44,985 nt of DNA from Phycisphaerae bacterium (GTDB lineage: Bacteria; Planctomycetota; Phycisphaerae; UBA1845; Fen-1342): NCBI GenBank assembly GCA_028279405.1, contig JANQNU010000082.1:1-44985 (forward strand), read 5' to 3'. The notes beneath the pieces were generated by a model. That model did no database searches. It was not told where the DNA came from and worked only from the letters and a program-made list of their open reading frames with translations. Shown piece by piece: positions 22,682 through 33,500 of the stretch; the stretch's first letter is position 1, and every line of letters begins with the position of its first letter. The position numbers and the translations under genes are program-made.

Positions 22682-25600
22682 ATGGAGTGGATGGCGACAA
22701 TTCTTGATGGGCTATGGCGCAGTGCTCTGGCTGGTATCCCGCTGGTGCTGATCGTGTGGGCCATCTGTCGATATGTGGTTCGCCGATCTGCAACACGGCA
22801 TGCGTTATGGATGGTGGTGCTCGTGGCGCTGCTGGTTGGCGGGTTCGTACCGCCGATTGTCGAGGCGGGGCGACTGGGTTCGTTACCGAGAGATTGGTCG
22901 CGGTTCGTGCAGGATGTCGACGTTACCGCTTTTTGGGCGGCTGACGGCGTGGTTGAGGCGCCGTCTGCGGCTCCGGCCCTCGGTGGTCGGGTTACGGAGG
23001 TTACGCCGACCGTCGTTGACGCGTCGGAACCCCGTCCGGAGCGGCCGCGGTTGCAGGCCCGACCGTTCGTTGAGGATAAACAGTTGGTGGCGCGTCAGAT
23101 GCCGGTCGGCCGCGATGCGGAGCGTGAGGTTGCGGAACGGATGCGAGTTGGGCGTGGCCGCGGGTCTGCGGCTCGATTGCCGGACGTCCCGGTAGTGGAG
23201 CGGAGCAGTGCGGCTTTGGATGCGCCGGTGTGTTCCTTGGCGGCACAGCTGCCGGCGGTGTCCAAGCCCGTCGCTTTGCCGGTTCGGCGTGTTGCCTTGC
23301 ATGAGCCGTCGGCGGAGTCGTCGCAGGGGGTCGAGCCGGCAGCGGGCGTTTCATCGATCGAGTTGACGGCGCCCAAGTTTGATTGGCCTGCGCTGCTGCT
23401 GGCGGTGCCGAACGTTCCCGTGCGGGTTTGGTTGATTGGCGTGCTGCTGCTGTTGCTGGTTCAGTTGCCGGGTGTGTTCGCGATGCGGCGTCTGCTGCGT
23501 CGGGCGATGCCGGCGGGGAAGACGATCGATCGCACGGTCGCTACGGTCGCGAAGCGGCTTCAGGTCACGGCGCCGGTGACGTACGTGGTGGATCGCGCGG
23601 TCTCCCCGATGATCTGGTGTGGGCGTGTGCCGCGGTTGGTGCTGCCTTATCGGCTTTGGCAGCAGTTGGACGCTCCTGGTCGCAAGGCGGTGATTTGCCA
23701 CGAACTGGCGCATCTGCGCCGGCGCGATCATTGGTGGTGTCGGCTGGAGTTTGTGGTCGCGGCGCTGTTTTGGTGGAACCCGCTGGTGTGGTGGATTCGG
23801 CGCCAGTTGCGGGAAGAAGCGGATTTGAGCTGTGACGCGTGGGTGACGTGGCTGATGCCGCAGCGCCGGCGGGCGTACGCCGAGGCGTTGCTTCACGCGC
23901 GGTCGCAGTCGAGTGGCGGCATGTCCGCCGCGGGCGTGGGATTGATGTCCGGAAGTGCCAGACGACTGGCTAGGAGAATTACGATGGTCATGACGGAAAG
24001 CAAACGACCCGGCGTGGGGTGGTCCGGAGCATTTTGTGTCGCGTTGGTTCTGGCCGCGAGCTGGACGGTGATTCCGGCCTGGGCTTGTCCCCCGACGCCT
24101 TCCAAGCCGAAGCCGGCGCCGGTTCCGACAACGCCGGACAAGCGTACGGGTGTGACCGGGCAGGTGTCGAACAAGGCCGACTCCAGCTCGAAAAAGAAGC
24201 GCACGCGCAACCGGACTCGGGCCGCGAACCGTGGCGGCGGACGACGGGCGCCGAAGGTCTCGGTTTCGGTGCCGGATCCGTGTCAGTCGCAGTCGTCGAA
24301 CCGAGGCGGTTCGGTGATGTCGTTCGCGGGTCCGCGGGTCGGTGGTCGTGCACCTCGCGCGATGGTCAGTTTCCCGCAGAATCGTCCGATGCCCCAGCGG
24401 CAGGCGATGTCGCGGCTCCAGACGCTACAGAAGAAGATGGAGCGGCTTCAGGCGGAAATGGAAGCGCTGCAGAAACGCGGCTGGAGTAGCAGCGGGATGG
24501 GCGGCGGCGGCAGTCGTAGCGGTCGCGGTATGGGACGCGCTTCGGGCGGGATGATCGTGCGACGTTACGAGCTGCCCGCGCGAAAGCTGAAGTTGCTGAC
24601 GGCATTGCTCGTGCGTGAGGACGTTCCGTTGCGGGTTCGACCGTTGGATGATGCGATCGAGGTGCACGGTACTGCTGGCGATCATGAGATCTTCAGTCAC
24701 TTCGTCGAGATGATCCGCGAGGGTGATGAGCGTCGCAACTACGTGCTGCCGTCCGGCAAGCGGAGCGCGCTCTACAACCTGATGGCGTTGCCGGATGTTG
24801 CCCAGCGGGTCGGCACCAACGATCGGTCGATCAACATGCAGGGCACCCCGCTCGAACACGTGATCTTCAACGCGTTTTGCCAGCTGATTCACCCGACGGA
24901 TGAGGGGCAGGCGATCCGCGACCGGGTCTCGCAGTTGAGCGGGCGATATCGAGCCCTGCAGCGCTCCGGCGATGCAGCGGCGATGGTTCGCGGGCTGGCG
25001 CAGCGCGCCCGGCGTGAATCGGAGATCAAACAAGAGCAGGTGCAACAGCTCAATGTGCAATCAGACGTCTTGCGACAGCAGGCGGATGAGTTGCGCCGTC
25101 AGGCAGAGACGCTCGAGCGGCAGGTTAAGGAACTACGCAAGAAGGCCAAGGCGCTCGGGAAGCGCGGGGCACGCGGCAGTTCCCATCAGGAGCAGCACGT
25201 CGCTCAGTTGTCGGAGGCCGCCCGGGCCCTGGTGGAGAGCCATTATCAGGTGGATGCGCAGGCCGATGCGTTGAATCGGTTGGCACGCGAGCTTGTCGAG
25301 CAGGCCAAGGCGGTGCGCGACGACGCACAGACCTCGGGTGTTCGGGCGCGCGAATTGGAGAACGCGTTCCGTCTGCTCGATCGCGTTTCGGCCAACGAGG
25401 AAGCGCTGTCGATCATTCAGCGCGCGGGCGTGCCGCGACTCGATACGGCGTCGTTGCAGCAGTATCTCGCGAGCATCGACCGTGTGAACGTGGATGTCGC
25501 GGACTCGCTGCGTTACGCCGAATTGGCGTTGAACGGCGCAGCACCCGGGCGGGATGAACGCCGGGCAATGGCAAAGGCTCGAGAAGCTGGGGAGCGGCTT

Positions 25601-25897
25601 TTTCAGGCAGCTGTCGCGGAGGCAAATCAATCTGCCAAGAACGCGTTGCAGGCGCAGCTAGAGTCGGTCGAGAATGCGGCGCTCGAGGCAGAGCAGGCGG
25701 CGCGGGCCGCGGAGGAGGCGGCAGTGCTGGAGGCGAAGCGTGACGAGACGCTCGCCGAGCGTGCGGCCATCGAGGCGCAGCGAGCCGTCGAAGCTGACGT
25801 GCGGGCCGCGAACGAGGCGGCCTTGGCAGCGGAGAAGGAGGCAGTTGAAGCAGCGCGGCGCGCTGAACGAGAGGCTTCCAACGAGAAACCGCGCTAG
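22682..25897 (+). CDS. M56 (BlaR1-like) membrane peptidase with long C-terminal extension
   Basis: A 1071-residue protein. Two membrane segments open it (about 15-35 and 38-58), then a 170-residue insert, a segment at about 245-270 and the metallopeptidase core: VICHELAHLRRRDHWW with zinc site HELAH at 340-344, and LFWWNPLVWWIRRQLREEAD with the third-ligand Glu. A fourth membrane segment lies at about 447-467. From 470 the chain differs from BlaR1: a Lys/Arg/Gly-rich linker, a coiled-coil, two related 50-residue domains (from ELPARKLKLLTALLVREDVP and from VLPSGKRSALYNLMALPDVA) and a 330-residue coiled-coil ending in AARAAEEAAVLEAKR-type repeats. The second part is probably outside the cytoplasmic membrane, as in BlaR1 sensors. 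It probably senses an envelope signal and switches off the BlaI repressor; the signal is unknown. Confidence 0.88.
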   Translation: MEWMATILDGLWRSALAGIPLVLIVWAICRYVVRRSATRHALWMVVLVALLVGGFVPPIVEAGRLGSLPRDWSRFVQDVDVTAFWAADGVVEAPSAAPALGGRVTEVTPTVVDASEPRPERPRLQARPFVEDKQLVARQMPVGRDAEREVAERMRVGRGRGSAARLPDVPVVERSSAALDAPVCSLAAQLPAVSKPVALPVRRVALHEPSAESSQGVEPAAGVSSIELTAPKFDWPALLLAVPNVPVRVWLIGVLLLLLVQLPGVFAMRRLLRRAMPAGKTIDRTVATVAKRLQVTAPVTYVVDRAVSPMIWCGRVPRLVLPYRLWQQLDAPGRKAVICHELAHLRRRDHWWCRLEFVVAALFWWNPLVWWIRRQLREEADLSCDAWVTWLMPQRRRAYAEALLHARSQSSGGMSAAGVGLMSGSARRLARRITMVMTESKRPGVGWSGAFCVALVLAASWTVIPAWACPPTPSKPKPAPVPTTPDKRTGVTGQVSNKADSSSKKKRTRNRTRAANRGGGRRAPKVSVSVPDPCQSQSSNRGGSVMSFAGPRVGGRAPRAMVSFPQNRPMPQRQAMSRLQTLQKKMERLQAEMEALQKRGWSSSGMGGGGSRSGRGMGRASGGMIVRRYELPARKLKLLTALLVREDVPLRVRPLDDAIEVHGTAGDHEIFSHFVEMIREGDERRNYVLPSGKRSALYNLMALPDVAQRVGTNDRSINMQGTPLEHVIFNAFCQLIHPTDEGQAIRDRVSQLSGRYRALQRSGDAAAMVRGLAQRARRESEIKQEQVQQLNVQSDVLRQQADELRRQAETLERQVKELRKKAKALGKRGARGSSHQEQHVAQLSEAARALVESHYQVDAQADALNRLARELVEQAKAVRDDAQTSGVRARELENAFRLLDRVSANEEALSIIQRAGVPRLDTASLQQYLASIDRVNVDVADSLRYAELALNGAAPGRDERRAMAKAREAGERLFQAAVAEANQSAKNALQAQLESVENAALEAEQAARAAEEAAVLEAKRDETLAERAAIEAQRAVEADVRAANEAALAAEKEAVEAARRAEREASNEKPR

Positions 25898-25919
25898 CAC
25901 CTAGCGTAGCGTGTTCGAC

Positions 25920-25946
25920 GTGCGCCGCAGATCGGATGCGGCGCAC
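25920..25946 (+). terminator. Hairpin after the M56 gene
   Basis: GTGCGCCGCA (25920-25929) and TGCGGCGCAC (25937-25946) form a perfect ten-pair stem with a seven-base loop, 22 bases after the stop. There is no T tract, so it may be a weak or Rho-assisted terminator or an RNA 3' end. Confidence 0.45.
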
Positions 25947-26038
25947 ACACGGTTCCAGTTGTCTTGAAGAAGGTTTGCAGTCCTGATCGCACGGCGCCCC
26001 CGTGAATATAAGGGGTGCGCGCCGCTGGAGTCGGTCCA

Positions 26039-29000
26039 ATGGTCTTCTCGCCGCATCGAATCGTTCAAATTCTGCTGGCTTTGCTGGCGGGCATGCCGTT
26101 GCCGAAGGTTCTGGCGGACGACGCGGTTGCCGACTCCGGCACGGGAAACGCGCTGCACGCGGCGAACGGTCTCTTGCAGCGCGGGCTCTATGATCTGGCG
26201 GCAGCGGAATACGAGTCGCTGCTCAAGAAGGAGCGCCCGGCGGCGGAGCGTATGCAGGCGCGGTACGGTTTGGGTATCTGCCGCTTACGGCTTGGACAGG
26301 CGGACGCCGCTGCCGAAGCGTTGTCGGCGCCGGCGGCATCGCCGACATTTGCACAGCGGGTCGAGGCGGCGGTTCTCCTGGCGCAAGCCCGCATGGCCGG
26401 CGGCGCTTTTGCCGAGGCCGCCGGGGGGCTCGCTGAATTGCTGCCCGGGTTGAAGGAGCACACATTGGCCGACGAGGCCGGTGCGCTGCTGGTGGAGTGT
26501 CGGTTCCGTGCAGGCGATTACGCGAGGACGCGCAAAGCAGCCGATGCATTCCTGGTACAAAAATGGCCCGCAGCGCATCGCGCACGCGTCCGCTACTTCG
26601 GAGCGCTCGCGGCGGCCCAACTCGGCGAGTGGTCGGATGTGCGGAAGCGGCTCAAGGACGTACCACCCGATGATGAGTTTGGCGGCCCGGTCATTCTGCT
26701 GCTGGGGCAGGCGCACCAGGCACTGGGCGATTGGCCTCGAGCCGCGGTGGCGTTCCGTCGCGTCCTCGAGCGGCCGGCGCCGGCGTTGCACGCTGAGGCG
26801 CGGCTGGGGCTCGCGTTGGCGCTTCAACAGCAAGAGCGTCGTGACGAGGCGCTGCCTTTGCTGAAGGAGCTACTTGCGCAGCAGCCGAGCGCGGGCATCG
26901 TCGTGCAGGCGCGACTGGCGCTCGCGACCATTCATATCGATCGATCGGAGTTTGCCGCGGCTCGGAAGGTGCTGGCGAAACTCCCGTTCGATGCAAAGGA
27001 TTCGTCATCGGTCGTGTACGAGCTGGCACGATGTGACTTGCTGGACGGAAACGCTGCAGGCGCCGAGGCGCGGTTGCGCGGCTTGTTGGCGCAGGACGGC
27101 GACAAGCTGTTGCGGTCGTCGGCGTTGTTGCAGCTTGCGATTGCACAGATGCAGCAAGAGCACTACGAAGCATCGCTCGAGACGCTCGGTCAGTTCGGTA
27201 CCGAGTTTCCCGGCGACGCATCTAGCGGCGCCGCTCGTCGGTACGCTGCGAGTTGTCGTTACCAGCTTGGAGACTATCAGCAGGCCGCCGACCTGTGTCG
27301 GGCGATACTGAAGGCAGATCCGGACGATGGCGCGATACGGCGGATGTTCGCGGACAGCCTGTTTGCGATGCGTGATTTTGCGGGGGCGCGTGCCATCTAC
27401 CAACAGGTACTCGACGTGGCGCCGGACGACGATGACGCGAACATGGTTCGTCTGTTGCTGGGAACGTGCTTATATGAAGAGAGTCGGTATGACGAGGCGC
27501 TGACGGCGCTGGCGGCGGCGTACCGGCGCGACGTGGTCGCTACCGTCAAAGAGTCGGGCGCGTTTCTGATGGGTGCGATTCATTTTGACCGCGGCGAGTG
27601 GAAGTCGGCTGCGGAGATGTTTCGAGCGCACCTCGACGCAGGGCTGCCGAGCAATCGAGCGGCGGCCCAACTGCGCCTGGGCATCGCCCAGTCGCGGCAG
27701 GACGACTCGGCGCTGGCGATCGCCTCGTTGACGGCGGCGAGTGAGGACGCGGCCGTGCGTTCGCATGCGTTGTTCGAGCGCGGTTTGGCGCAGATCGCAC
27801 TCAAAGCGTACGACGGCGCGCGTGATGATTTTCTGGCTGTCGTCGCCGGCGATCAGGCGCAGGAGGCAACGGGCTTGGTTTCTGCTGCGCGCCGCCAGCT
27901 GGCTTGGCTCGCATTGCGCAGCGGGGACCACACCGAAGCGGCAGCGCAGTACGGGGCACTGGGATCGGACGAGATGACGACCGGGGATCGGCTGCGAATG
28001 GCGCAGGCCGGCGAGGCGCTCGGTCGTGACGACATTCTGGACACGACGCTTCCTCAATTGCTGGCCGGCGACGTCGAGCCGGCGCTACGGGCGCAGGCCC
28101 AGATGTTGCGCGCACGGCAACAGGCGCGACGCTCCGATCGCGCGGCGGCCGTTGCGACGCTGCAGCAGATTGACGCATCGATGTTGGACGCCGAGTCGCG
28201 GATTGCCTGGTACTACGAACAGGCGCGGAACCTCCGCGCTTTGGAGCGCCATGACGAGGCCGCGCGACACTATCGCCGACTCGTTCAGCAGCATGCCGAC
28301 CATTCGCTGGGCAAGTTCGCGGCGCTCGAGCTGGCGTCCATCGAGGCCGCGCAGGACCGGCACGAAGCTGCGGTGGCACTGTTGAGCCCGCTGCTCGAGC
28401 GGTTGACAGGCGATGATCCACTGGCACTGCGGACACAGTCACTCTATCGACTCGGCGCGAGCGAGTACGAGCGCGACAATCATCGGGCGGCTGCCGAGAG
28501 GCTCGAGGCGTTTTGTACGAGTTTCACCGAGAGCGCGTTGGTGCCGTCGGCAAGCGTGTTGGCGGGCGAGTCGTGGCTTGCGGTCGGCCAGGCCAAGAAG
28601 GCGCTGGCGGCGCTGCAACGCGTGACGGCTCACGCGGACGCGTCGACCGAGATGAAACGTAGCGCGCAGTTGCGAGCCGCCGACGCATTGGTTGCGATGC
28701 AAGCGTGGGCGCGTGCCGAAGCCGCGTATGGTCAATATCGCAAGGCATGGCCCGCCGACGATCAGGGCTTCCGGGCCCAATTCGGCATCGCTTGGGCGCG
28801 CGAACAGCAGGGTCGTTTCGACGAAGCCATCAGCGCGTACGAGGTCTTGATTGCTGAGCATCAGGGAGAGACGGCGGCGCGCGCCCAGTTCCAAATCGGT
28901 GAGTGTTTGTTCGCCAAGCGTGATTATGAGTCTGCGATCCGTGCGTTTCTCAAGGTCGATATCGTGTATGCCTACCCGCAGTGGCAAAGTGCGGCGTTGT

Positions 29001-29242
29001 TCGAGGCCGGGCGCTGCTTCGAGGCGTTGCGCCGGACGGCGGAGGCTCGTGAGCAGTACGAGGCCGTTGTTCAGCAGCACGCCGACACGAACTGGGCAAC
29101 CCAGGCGCGGCAACGTCTGAAGGCGCTCGAGAAGTCGCGAGCACTGCCCGGGCGGTCAACTCGAACCGAGGCCGGGAATGAGACTGAATCGCGGAGAGCA
29201 GCGCGTACGCGCTCGACGCCGAGCGAGGAGGACGCTCAATGA
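26039..29242 (+). CDS. Large TPR-repeat protein, exported
   Basis: A 1067-residue protein with a signal peptide (VQILLALLAGMPLPKVLA) and almost nothing but TPR helices, some 20 or more units, e.g. LLQRGLYDLAAAEYESLLKK, VLLLGQAHQALGDWPRAAVA (approximate), YDEALTALAAAYRRDVVATV and SLYRLGASEYERDNHRAAAE. The last units (QFQIGECLFAKRDYESAIRA, QWQSAALFEAGRCFEALRRT) resemble YbgF/CpoB or BamD-type TPRs of the Tol system. The C-terminal tail is polar. The ATG at 26039 was chosen because it starts the signal peptide; a GTG 24 bases earlier is in frame. The stop overlaps the ExbB start (ATGA), so it is part of the ExbBD operon. Likely a periplasmic scaffold. Confidence 0.88.
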   Translation: MVFSPHRIVQILLALLAGMPLPKVLADDAVADSGTGNALHAANGLLQRGLYDLAAAEYESLLKKERPAAERMQARYGLGICRLRLGQADAAAEALSAPAASPTFAQRVEAAVLLAQARMAGGAFAEAAGGLAELLPGLKEHTLADEAGALLVECRFRAGDYARTRKAADAFLVQKWPAAHRARVRYFGALAAAQLGEWSDVRKRLKDVPPDDEFGGPVILLLGQAHQALGDWPRAAVAFRRVLERPAPALHAEARLGLALALQQQERRDEALPLLKELLAQQPSAGIVVQARLALATIHIDRSEFAAARKVLAKLPFDAKDSSSVVYELARCDLLDGNAAGAEARLRGLLAQDGDKLLRSSALLQLAIAQMQQEHYEASLETLGQFGTEFPGDASSGAARRYAASCRYQLGDYQQAADLCRAILKADPDDGAIRRMFADSLFAMRDFAGARAIYQQVLDVAPDDDDANMVRLLLGTCLYEESRYDEALTALAAAYRRDVVATVKESGAFLMGAIHFDRGEWKSAAEMFRAHLDAGLPSNRAAAQLRLGIAQSRQDDSALAIASLTAASEDAAVRSHALFERGLAQIALKAYDGARDDFLAVVAGDQAQEATGLVSAARRQLAWLALRSGDHTEAAAQYGALGSDEMTTGDRLRMAQAGEALGRDDILDTTLPQLLAGDVEPALRAQAQMLRARQQARRSDRAAAVATLQQIDASMLDAESRIAWYYEQARNLRALERHDEAARHYRRLVQQHADHSLGKFAALELASIEAAQDRHEAAVALLSPLLERLTGDDPLALRTQSLYRLGASEYERDNHRAAAERLEAFCTSFTESALVPSASVLAGESWLAVGQAKKALAALQRVTAHADASTEMKRSAQLRAADALVAMQAWARAEAAYGQYRKAWPADDQGFRAQFGIAWAREQQGRFDEAISAYEVLIAEHQGETAARAQFQIGECLFAKRDYESAIRAFLKVDIVYAYPQWQSAALFEAGRCFEALRRTAEAREQYEAVVQQHADTNWATQARQRLKALEKSRALPGRSTRTEAGNETESRRAARTRSTPSEEDAQ

Positions 29243-30006
29243 GCGGGATAGCGCTGCTGCTGGCACAAGCGGAGGCTGAGGCTCCGATTACCGTTCATTC
29301 GGTTTGGGAATTCATCGTGCGCGGCGGTCCGATGATGATCCCGATCGGGCTCGCGTCGCTGGTGGCGTTGACGGTGATCATCGAGCGGTCTATCTCGCTC
29401 CGACGGGCGCGGGTCATCCCGCCGGACTTCCTCGGCGGTATGGAGCAGGCGGGGAATCGTGCCGCACGGCTCACGTACTGCACGGACAATCCAAGTCCGA
29501 TCGCGAACATTTTTCTGGCGGCGCTGCGACGGATGCGTGAACCACTCGACATTCTCGAGCGGCATATCGAGCAGGCCGGTCAGCGCGAGGTGTTCCTGCT
29601 GCGCAAGTACTTGCGGGTGCTTTCGGTGATCGCCGCCGTGTCGCCGTTGATGGGCCTGCTGGGAACGATCTTTGGCATGATTCGCGCTTTCTCGACGGTG
29701 GCATCCGCCGGCGAGGCCCTGGGGCGCACCGAGTTGCTCGCGAAGGGGATCTACGAGGCGATGATCACGACGGCAGCCGGCCTGCTGGTCGCGATCCCGG
29801 TACTGATCGCATATCACTGGTTCTCGGCGCGTATCGAGCGACTGGTCGCGGATATGGATCGATTGACGATGGAGTTCGTGGAGACTCACCGAGGCGACAC
29901 GACATCCACCGCTGATGCGGAAACAGCACAAGCAGCGTCCGACTCGCCTGACGAGGCGACGACAGATGCGCCGGCGACGGTACCGGCGGTGAGGGCTACG
30001 GCATGA
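29239..30006 (+). CDS. exbB: MotA/TolQ/ExbB proton channel protein
   Basis: A 255-residue inner-membrane protein that with ExbD forms a proton channel driving envelope machines. Membrane segments: GGPMMIPIGLASLVALTVII, VLSVIAAVSPLMGLLGTIFG and AMITTAAGLLVAIPVLIAYH. The family's G-T-x-x-G-x-I motif (LLGTIFGMIRAF) and the conserved Thr-rich third segment (GIYEAMITTAAG) are present. The N terminus (ALLLAQAEAEAPITVHSV) may be a cleaved leader. It overlaps the TPR gene by ATGA. A gap of 173 bases with a strong hairpin separates it from exbD. Confidence 0.94.
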   Translation: MSGIALLLAQAEAEAPITVHSVWEFIVRGGPMMIPIGLASLVALTVIIERSISLRRARVIPPDFLGGMEQAGNRAARLTYCTDNPSPIANIFLAALRRMREPLDILERHIEQAGQREVFLLRKYLRVLSVIAAVSPLMGLLGTIFGMIRAFSTVASAGEALGRTELLAKGIYEAMITTAAGLLVAIPVLIAYHWFSARIERLVADMDRLTMEFVETHRGDTTSTADAETAQAASDSPDEATTDAPATVPAVRATA

Positions 30007-30062
30007 GCGCCCGAATCCTGGCGTTCCGTTGGGTCTGTTGACGAACTCCCGGTCGCGCACGC

Positions 30063-30087
30063 GCGGGCGGCGGGGCAACCCCGCCGT
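30063..30087 (+). repeat. GC-rich hairpin between exbB and exbD
   Basis: CGGCGGGG (30066-30073) and CCCCGCCG (30077-30084) pair around CAA; with a G-T pair the stem grows to about eleven. The position inside an operon suggests an RNA processing or expression-ratio element, or a repeat of the GC-rich intergenic kind. No T tract follows. Confidence 0.45.
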
Positions 30088-30179
30088 CCGTGTCGTGCGA
30101 ATTACGTGGTCATGATCGCCGGGCCGGGTCGCGTGCCGAGAGTCACCGCGTGCGGCCGGCTGCGCAGAGAACGAGGTCT

Positions 30180-30599
30180 ATGCACATGCGTTTCGGTCTG
30201 TCGCAAAATGACGATCACGCGGCGATCGAGTTGACGCCGATGATCGACATGGTCTTTCTGCTGCTGATCTTCTTCCTGGTCGCGACGACCTTCCATCAGG
30301 AGGAGCGCGAGATGAAGGTGGCCTTGCCGTTTGCCCAGGCGGCGGGTCCGATCAGTCAGACCTTGCGGCAGATCATCATCAACGTCGACGAGGAGGGCGC
30401 CATCATCGTCGGCGGGCGCACGCTCGATGCGAGAGCGTTGCGTGAGCTGATCGAAGAGGCGGTGGAGCGCAATCCGGAGCAGAAAGTCGTCGTCCGTGGC
30501 GATCGCCGGACGGTGTATGCGAATGTCGTGGACGTACTGGATCTGTGCAAGCAGGCCGGTATTCAGGAGCCCTTTCTCGAGACGGTCCTTCAGGAATGA
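30180..30599 (+). CDS. exbD: ExbD/TolR biopolymer transport protein
   Basis: A 139-residue single-span protein. The membrane segment holds the key acidic residue: LTPMIDMVFLLLIFFLVATT, with Asp23 in the proton path. The periplasmic part (QIIINVDEEGAIIVGGRTLD, QKVVVRGDRRTVYANVVDVL, DLCKQAGI) is the usual ExbD/TolR beta-alpha fold. The ATG at 30180 has GAGG upstream; ATG 30186 is a possible alternative. The stop overlaps the next gene by ATGA. Its likely partner is the ExbB 173 bases upstream. Confidence 0.94.
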   Translation: MHMRFGLSQNDDHAAIELTPMIDMVFLLLIFFLVATTFHQEEREMKVALPFAQAAGPISQTLRQIIINVDEEGAIIVGGRTLDARALRELIEEAVERNPEQKVVVRGDRRTVYANVVDVLDLCKQAGIQEPFLETVLQE

Positions 30600-33500
30600 G
30601 CAAGCCTGCCACGGACTCCGGGGAGCCGCGCGGCGCGCGGCCGCGGCGCTGGCGTCGTTGGTTTTATGCGACGGCGGTCATCGTCGTCGTTCTTGGCGCC
30701 GGGCTGGCGGGTGGCTGGTATCTGCGAACGACGACGTACTACACCGATGGCGATTCGATCGACGAGCCGCGCCGGTTGGCGGCCGTTCGCAAGATCTTGT
30801 GGCAGCCGCCGCGAACTGTGGACGAGTTGAGCGATTTTGCCGGCGAGGTCTATGAGCCGAGCCTCAGCTGGGACGGTCTGACGCTGTTGTTCGTTCGCGG
30901 GCGGGCCGGCGGTGACGCGGACATTCACGCCAGCACGCGAACGCCGGATGGCTGGACGGCGCCCGAACCGATCGATGCGATCAACAGTCCGTATGATGAG
31001 CTTGGACCACGGCTTTCGTTCGACGGTTCGCGGCTCTACTTTTACAGCGACCGGCCGGGTGGTTTGGGGGGGTACGATCTGTGGGTGGCGCAGCGTGGGC
31101 CTGAGGGCTGGGAAACACCGGCCAATCTCGGCAACGCCGTCAATTCCTCGTATCACGAATACGGGCCGGCACCGGGGCCGGACGGTAGCGTGCTCTACTT
31201 CGCGTCCAATCGGCCGACTGTCGACGCACCGCAGGACGACCGAACGCCGCAGTGGCCGGCAACGCTACGCGAGGACTGGGAGCGACGGACCTACGACCTT
31301 TACCGCTCGTCGATCTCCGACGCCGGCTACGCTATCGCGGTGCCGTTGGCGGTACTGAACACGCCGGCCAACGAGGGGTCGCCATGCGTGAGTCCGGTTG
31401 GGGATTTCCTGTACTTCGCGTCAGATCGGCCGGGTGGCGCGGGCGGCTTCGATCTGTTGCGGTCGCGACGGTCGGAAGGCGGCTGGAGTGTGCCCGAGAA
31501 TCTCGGGGCAACCGTCAACAGCGCGCACAACGAGTTGGATCCAGGGCTGGCTGCGCTGGGGTACGAGTTGCTCTTCAGTAGCGACCGTCTGCTGCTCGCG
31601 CCGACCGGAGGTGATGCTCCCGAACGGGTGTACCAACTATATGCCACGAGTTCACGGGAGGTGTACCTGCGGAGCGAGACCGCGGCGATCGATCTGGCGG
31701 GCTTGATGCGGGCGCTCTTGCCGTCGTTGTTGTGGTTGTTGCTTGCACTGCTGCTGTTGCTGTTGCTGGCACTGTTGGCGAAGGCGAGTCGCTCGCAGCG
31801 ATTGTCGTTGTTGATCCGTTGTCTGATTGCGTCGTTAATGGCGCATCTGGCGTTGATGATTCTGCTGAGTTTCTGGCAGGTGACGAGCGGCATCATTGAC
31901 GCGGTCCAGCGGCCGGGCCGATTGCAGATTGCGATCGGGACGAGTGCGGAAGAGCAGGCGATCGTGAGTCAGTTGACGGGCGTGGTCTCGGACGCTGTAT
32001 CGATCGAGCCGGAGATGACGGCGCTGCCGGCGCTCGAAGCGCCGCGTCCGGATATGGCAGCGGATCGGCCCACGATTACCGCGACGATAGAGGCGCCGGC
32101 TGTCGAGCCGGCTCGGCCGCTGCCGACACATGCGCCGGCGCTGGACGTCGTCGAGGCGCCGCCGACGATGCGGCCGTCGCCGTCATCGCGGGTCGTGCCG
32201 TCGGCGGAATTGGCGGTTTCGGTTCCGGAGCCGCGCGCTGCGCGTGCGGAGCCTGTTACGGAGGCCGTTCGCGATCGGGCGCGACCGTCGCCGGTGGCGC
32301 AGACGGAAGCACCGCCGTTGGCGACGGGAAGTGTTCCGCCCACTCCGGTGGCGGAGACCGTGCCGTTGGCGGATGCGCCGGTGCAGCATTTGCATGCCGA
32401 TCGGCGTTTGGCGCTGAACGATTTGCGTCATGTGGCGCAGCCATCGCCGCGTCCCGTTCCGACGACACAGCCGGTGGTCCCCGCTGCGCAGCCGATCGTG
32501 GCCGCTCTACCGGCATCAAGCACGCCGCGCCGAGCGGACGAATCGGAGCCGCAGGTGGTCGCGGCGGCGCCGGCCGCGCTCCCGCCGATTTCTCCGCCGA
32601 GCGGCGCGCGGCCATCGGAATCGAAGACGGTCCCGTTGCCAGCAGAAACGACAGTCCCGCTGCCGCGGGCGCAGACCGTCCGGCGCACGCCGCCGCCCGT
32701 GGCGCGTGAGACGCCAGTTGTCGCGACCGTACCGAAGTTGGCGTCGCCGATAACGACGGTGAAGCGGCCTGAGGACGTGCCGTTGAAGCTGCCGTCGCTG
32801 GAACTGCCGCGGGTGGAGTTGGCGGCCTCTTCGCCTTCTCCGTCAACGGCGCCGCCGGTAACGGAACGTATCGTCGATCGCCCGACTGCTGCTCGCATCC
32901 CGACCATGCCGCTCCCGGACGCGCCAGTGGCGGCGCGCGTGTCGACGGTCCCGCCGGCTGCGGACGAGCGTCCGGCGCCGGCGCGGCCGACCGTTGCTGC
33001 GACTGCGCCGGCACCGCGGACCACGTTGCCCAGGGCCGTGGAAACCCAGCGAGCGCCATTGTTGTCAGCGCCGCGGTCTGTCGTGCCGGCGGCCCCGATC
33101 GAGGTTTCCGTCGCGCTCCCGAAGGCGACGGAGGTACCGGCGACACCTTATCCGCAGCGTGCGCCGGACCTGCGTGAGCACGTGCTTCAGCAACGCGGGG
33201 GTAGCGACGAAACCGAGGAGGCGGTTCGGCGGGCGTTGTCGTGGCTGGCACGCTACCAGAGTGCCGATGGTCATTGGGGCGGTGATGAGTTCGACGAGAC
33301 CTGTCGGTGCGGCGGCGCCAGCGAATACGACGTCGATGCGGCGTTAACAGGGTTGTCGCTCCTCTGTTTCCTCGGCGCCGGGCACACCCATTTGCAGTCG
33401 GGACCGTACCAAGTCACTGTGCAGCGAGCGCTCTACTGGCTGCTGGAACAGCAGAAACCAAACGGCGACCTACGGTTTGGCGAGACGATGTACAGCCACG

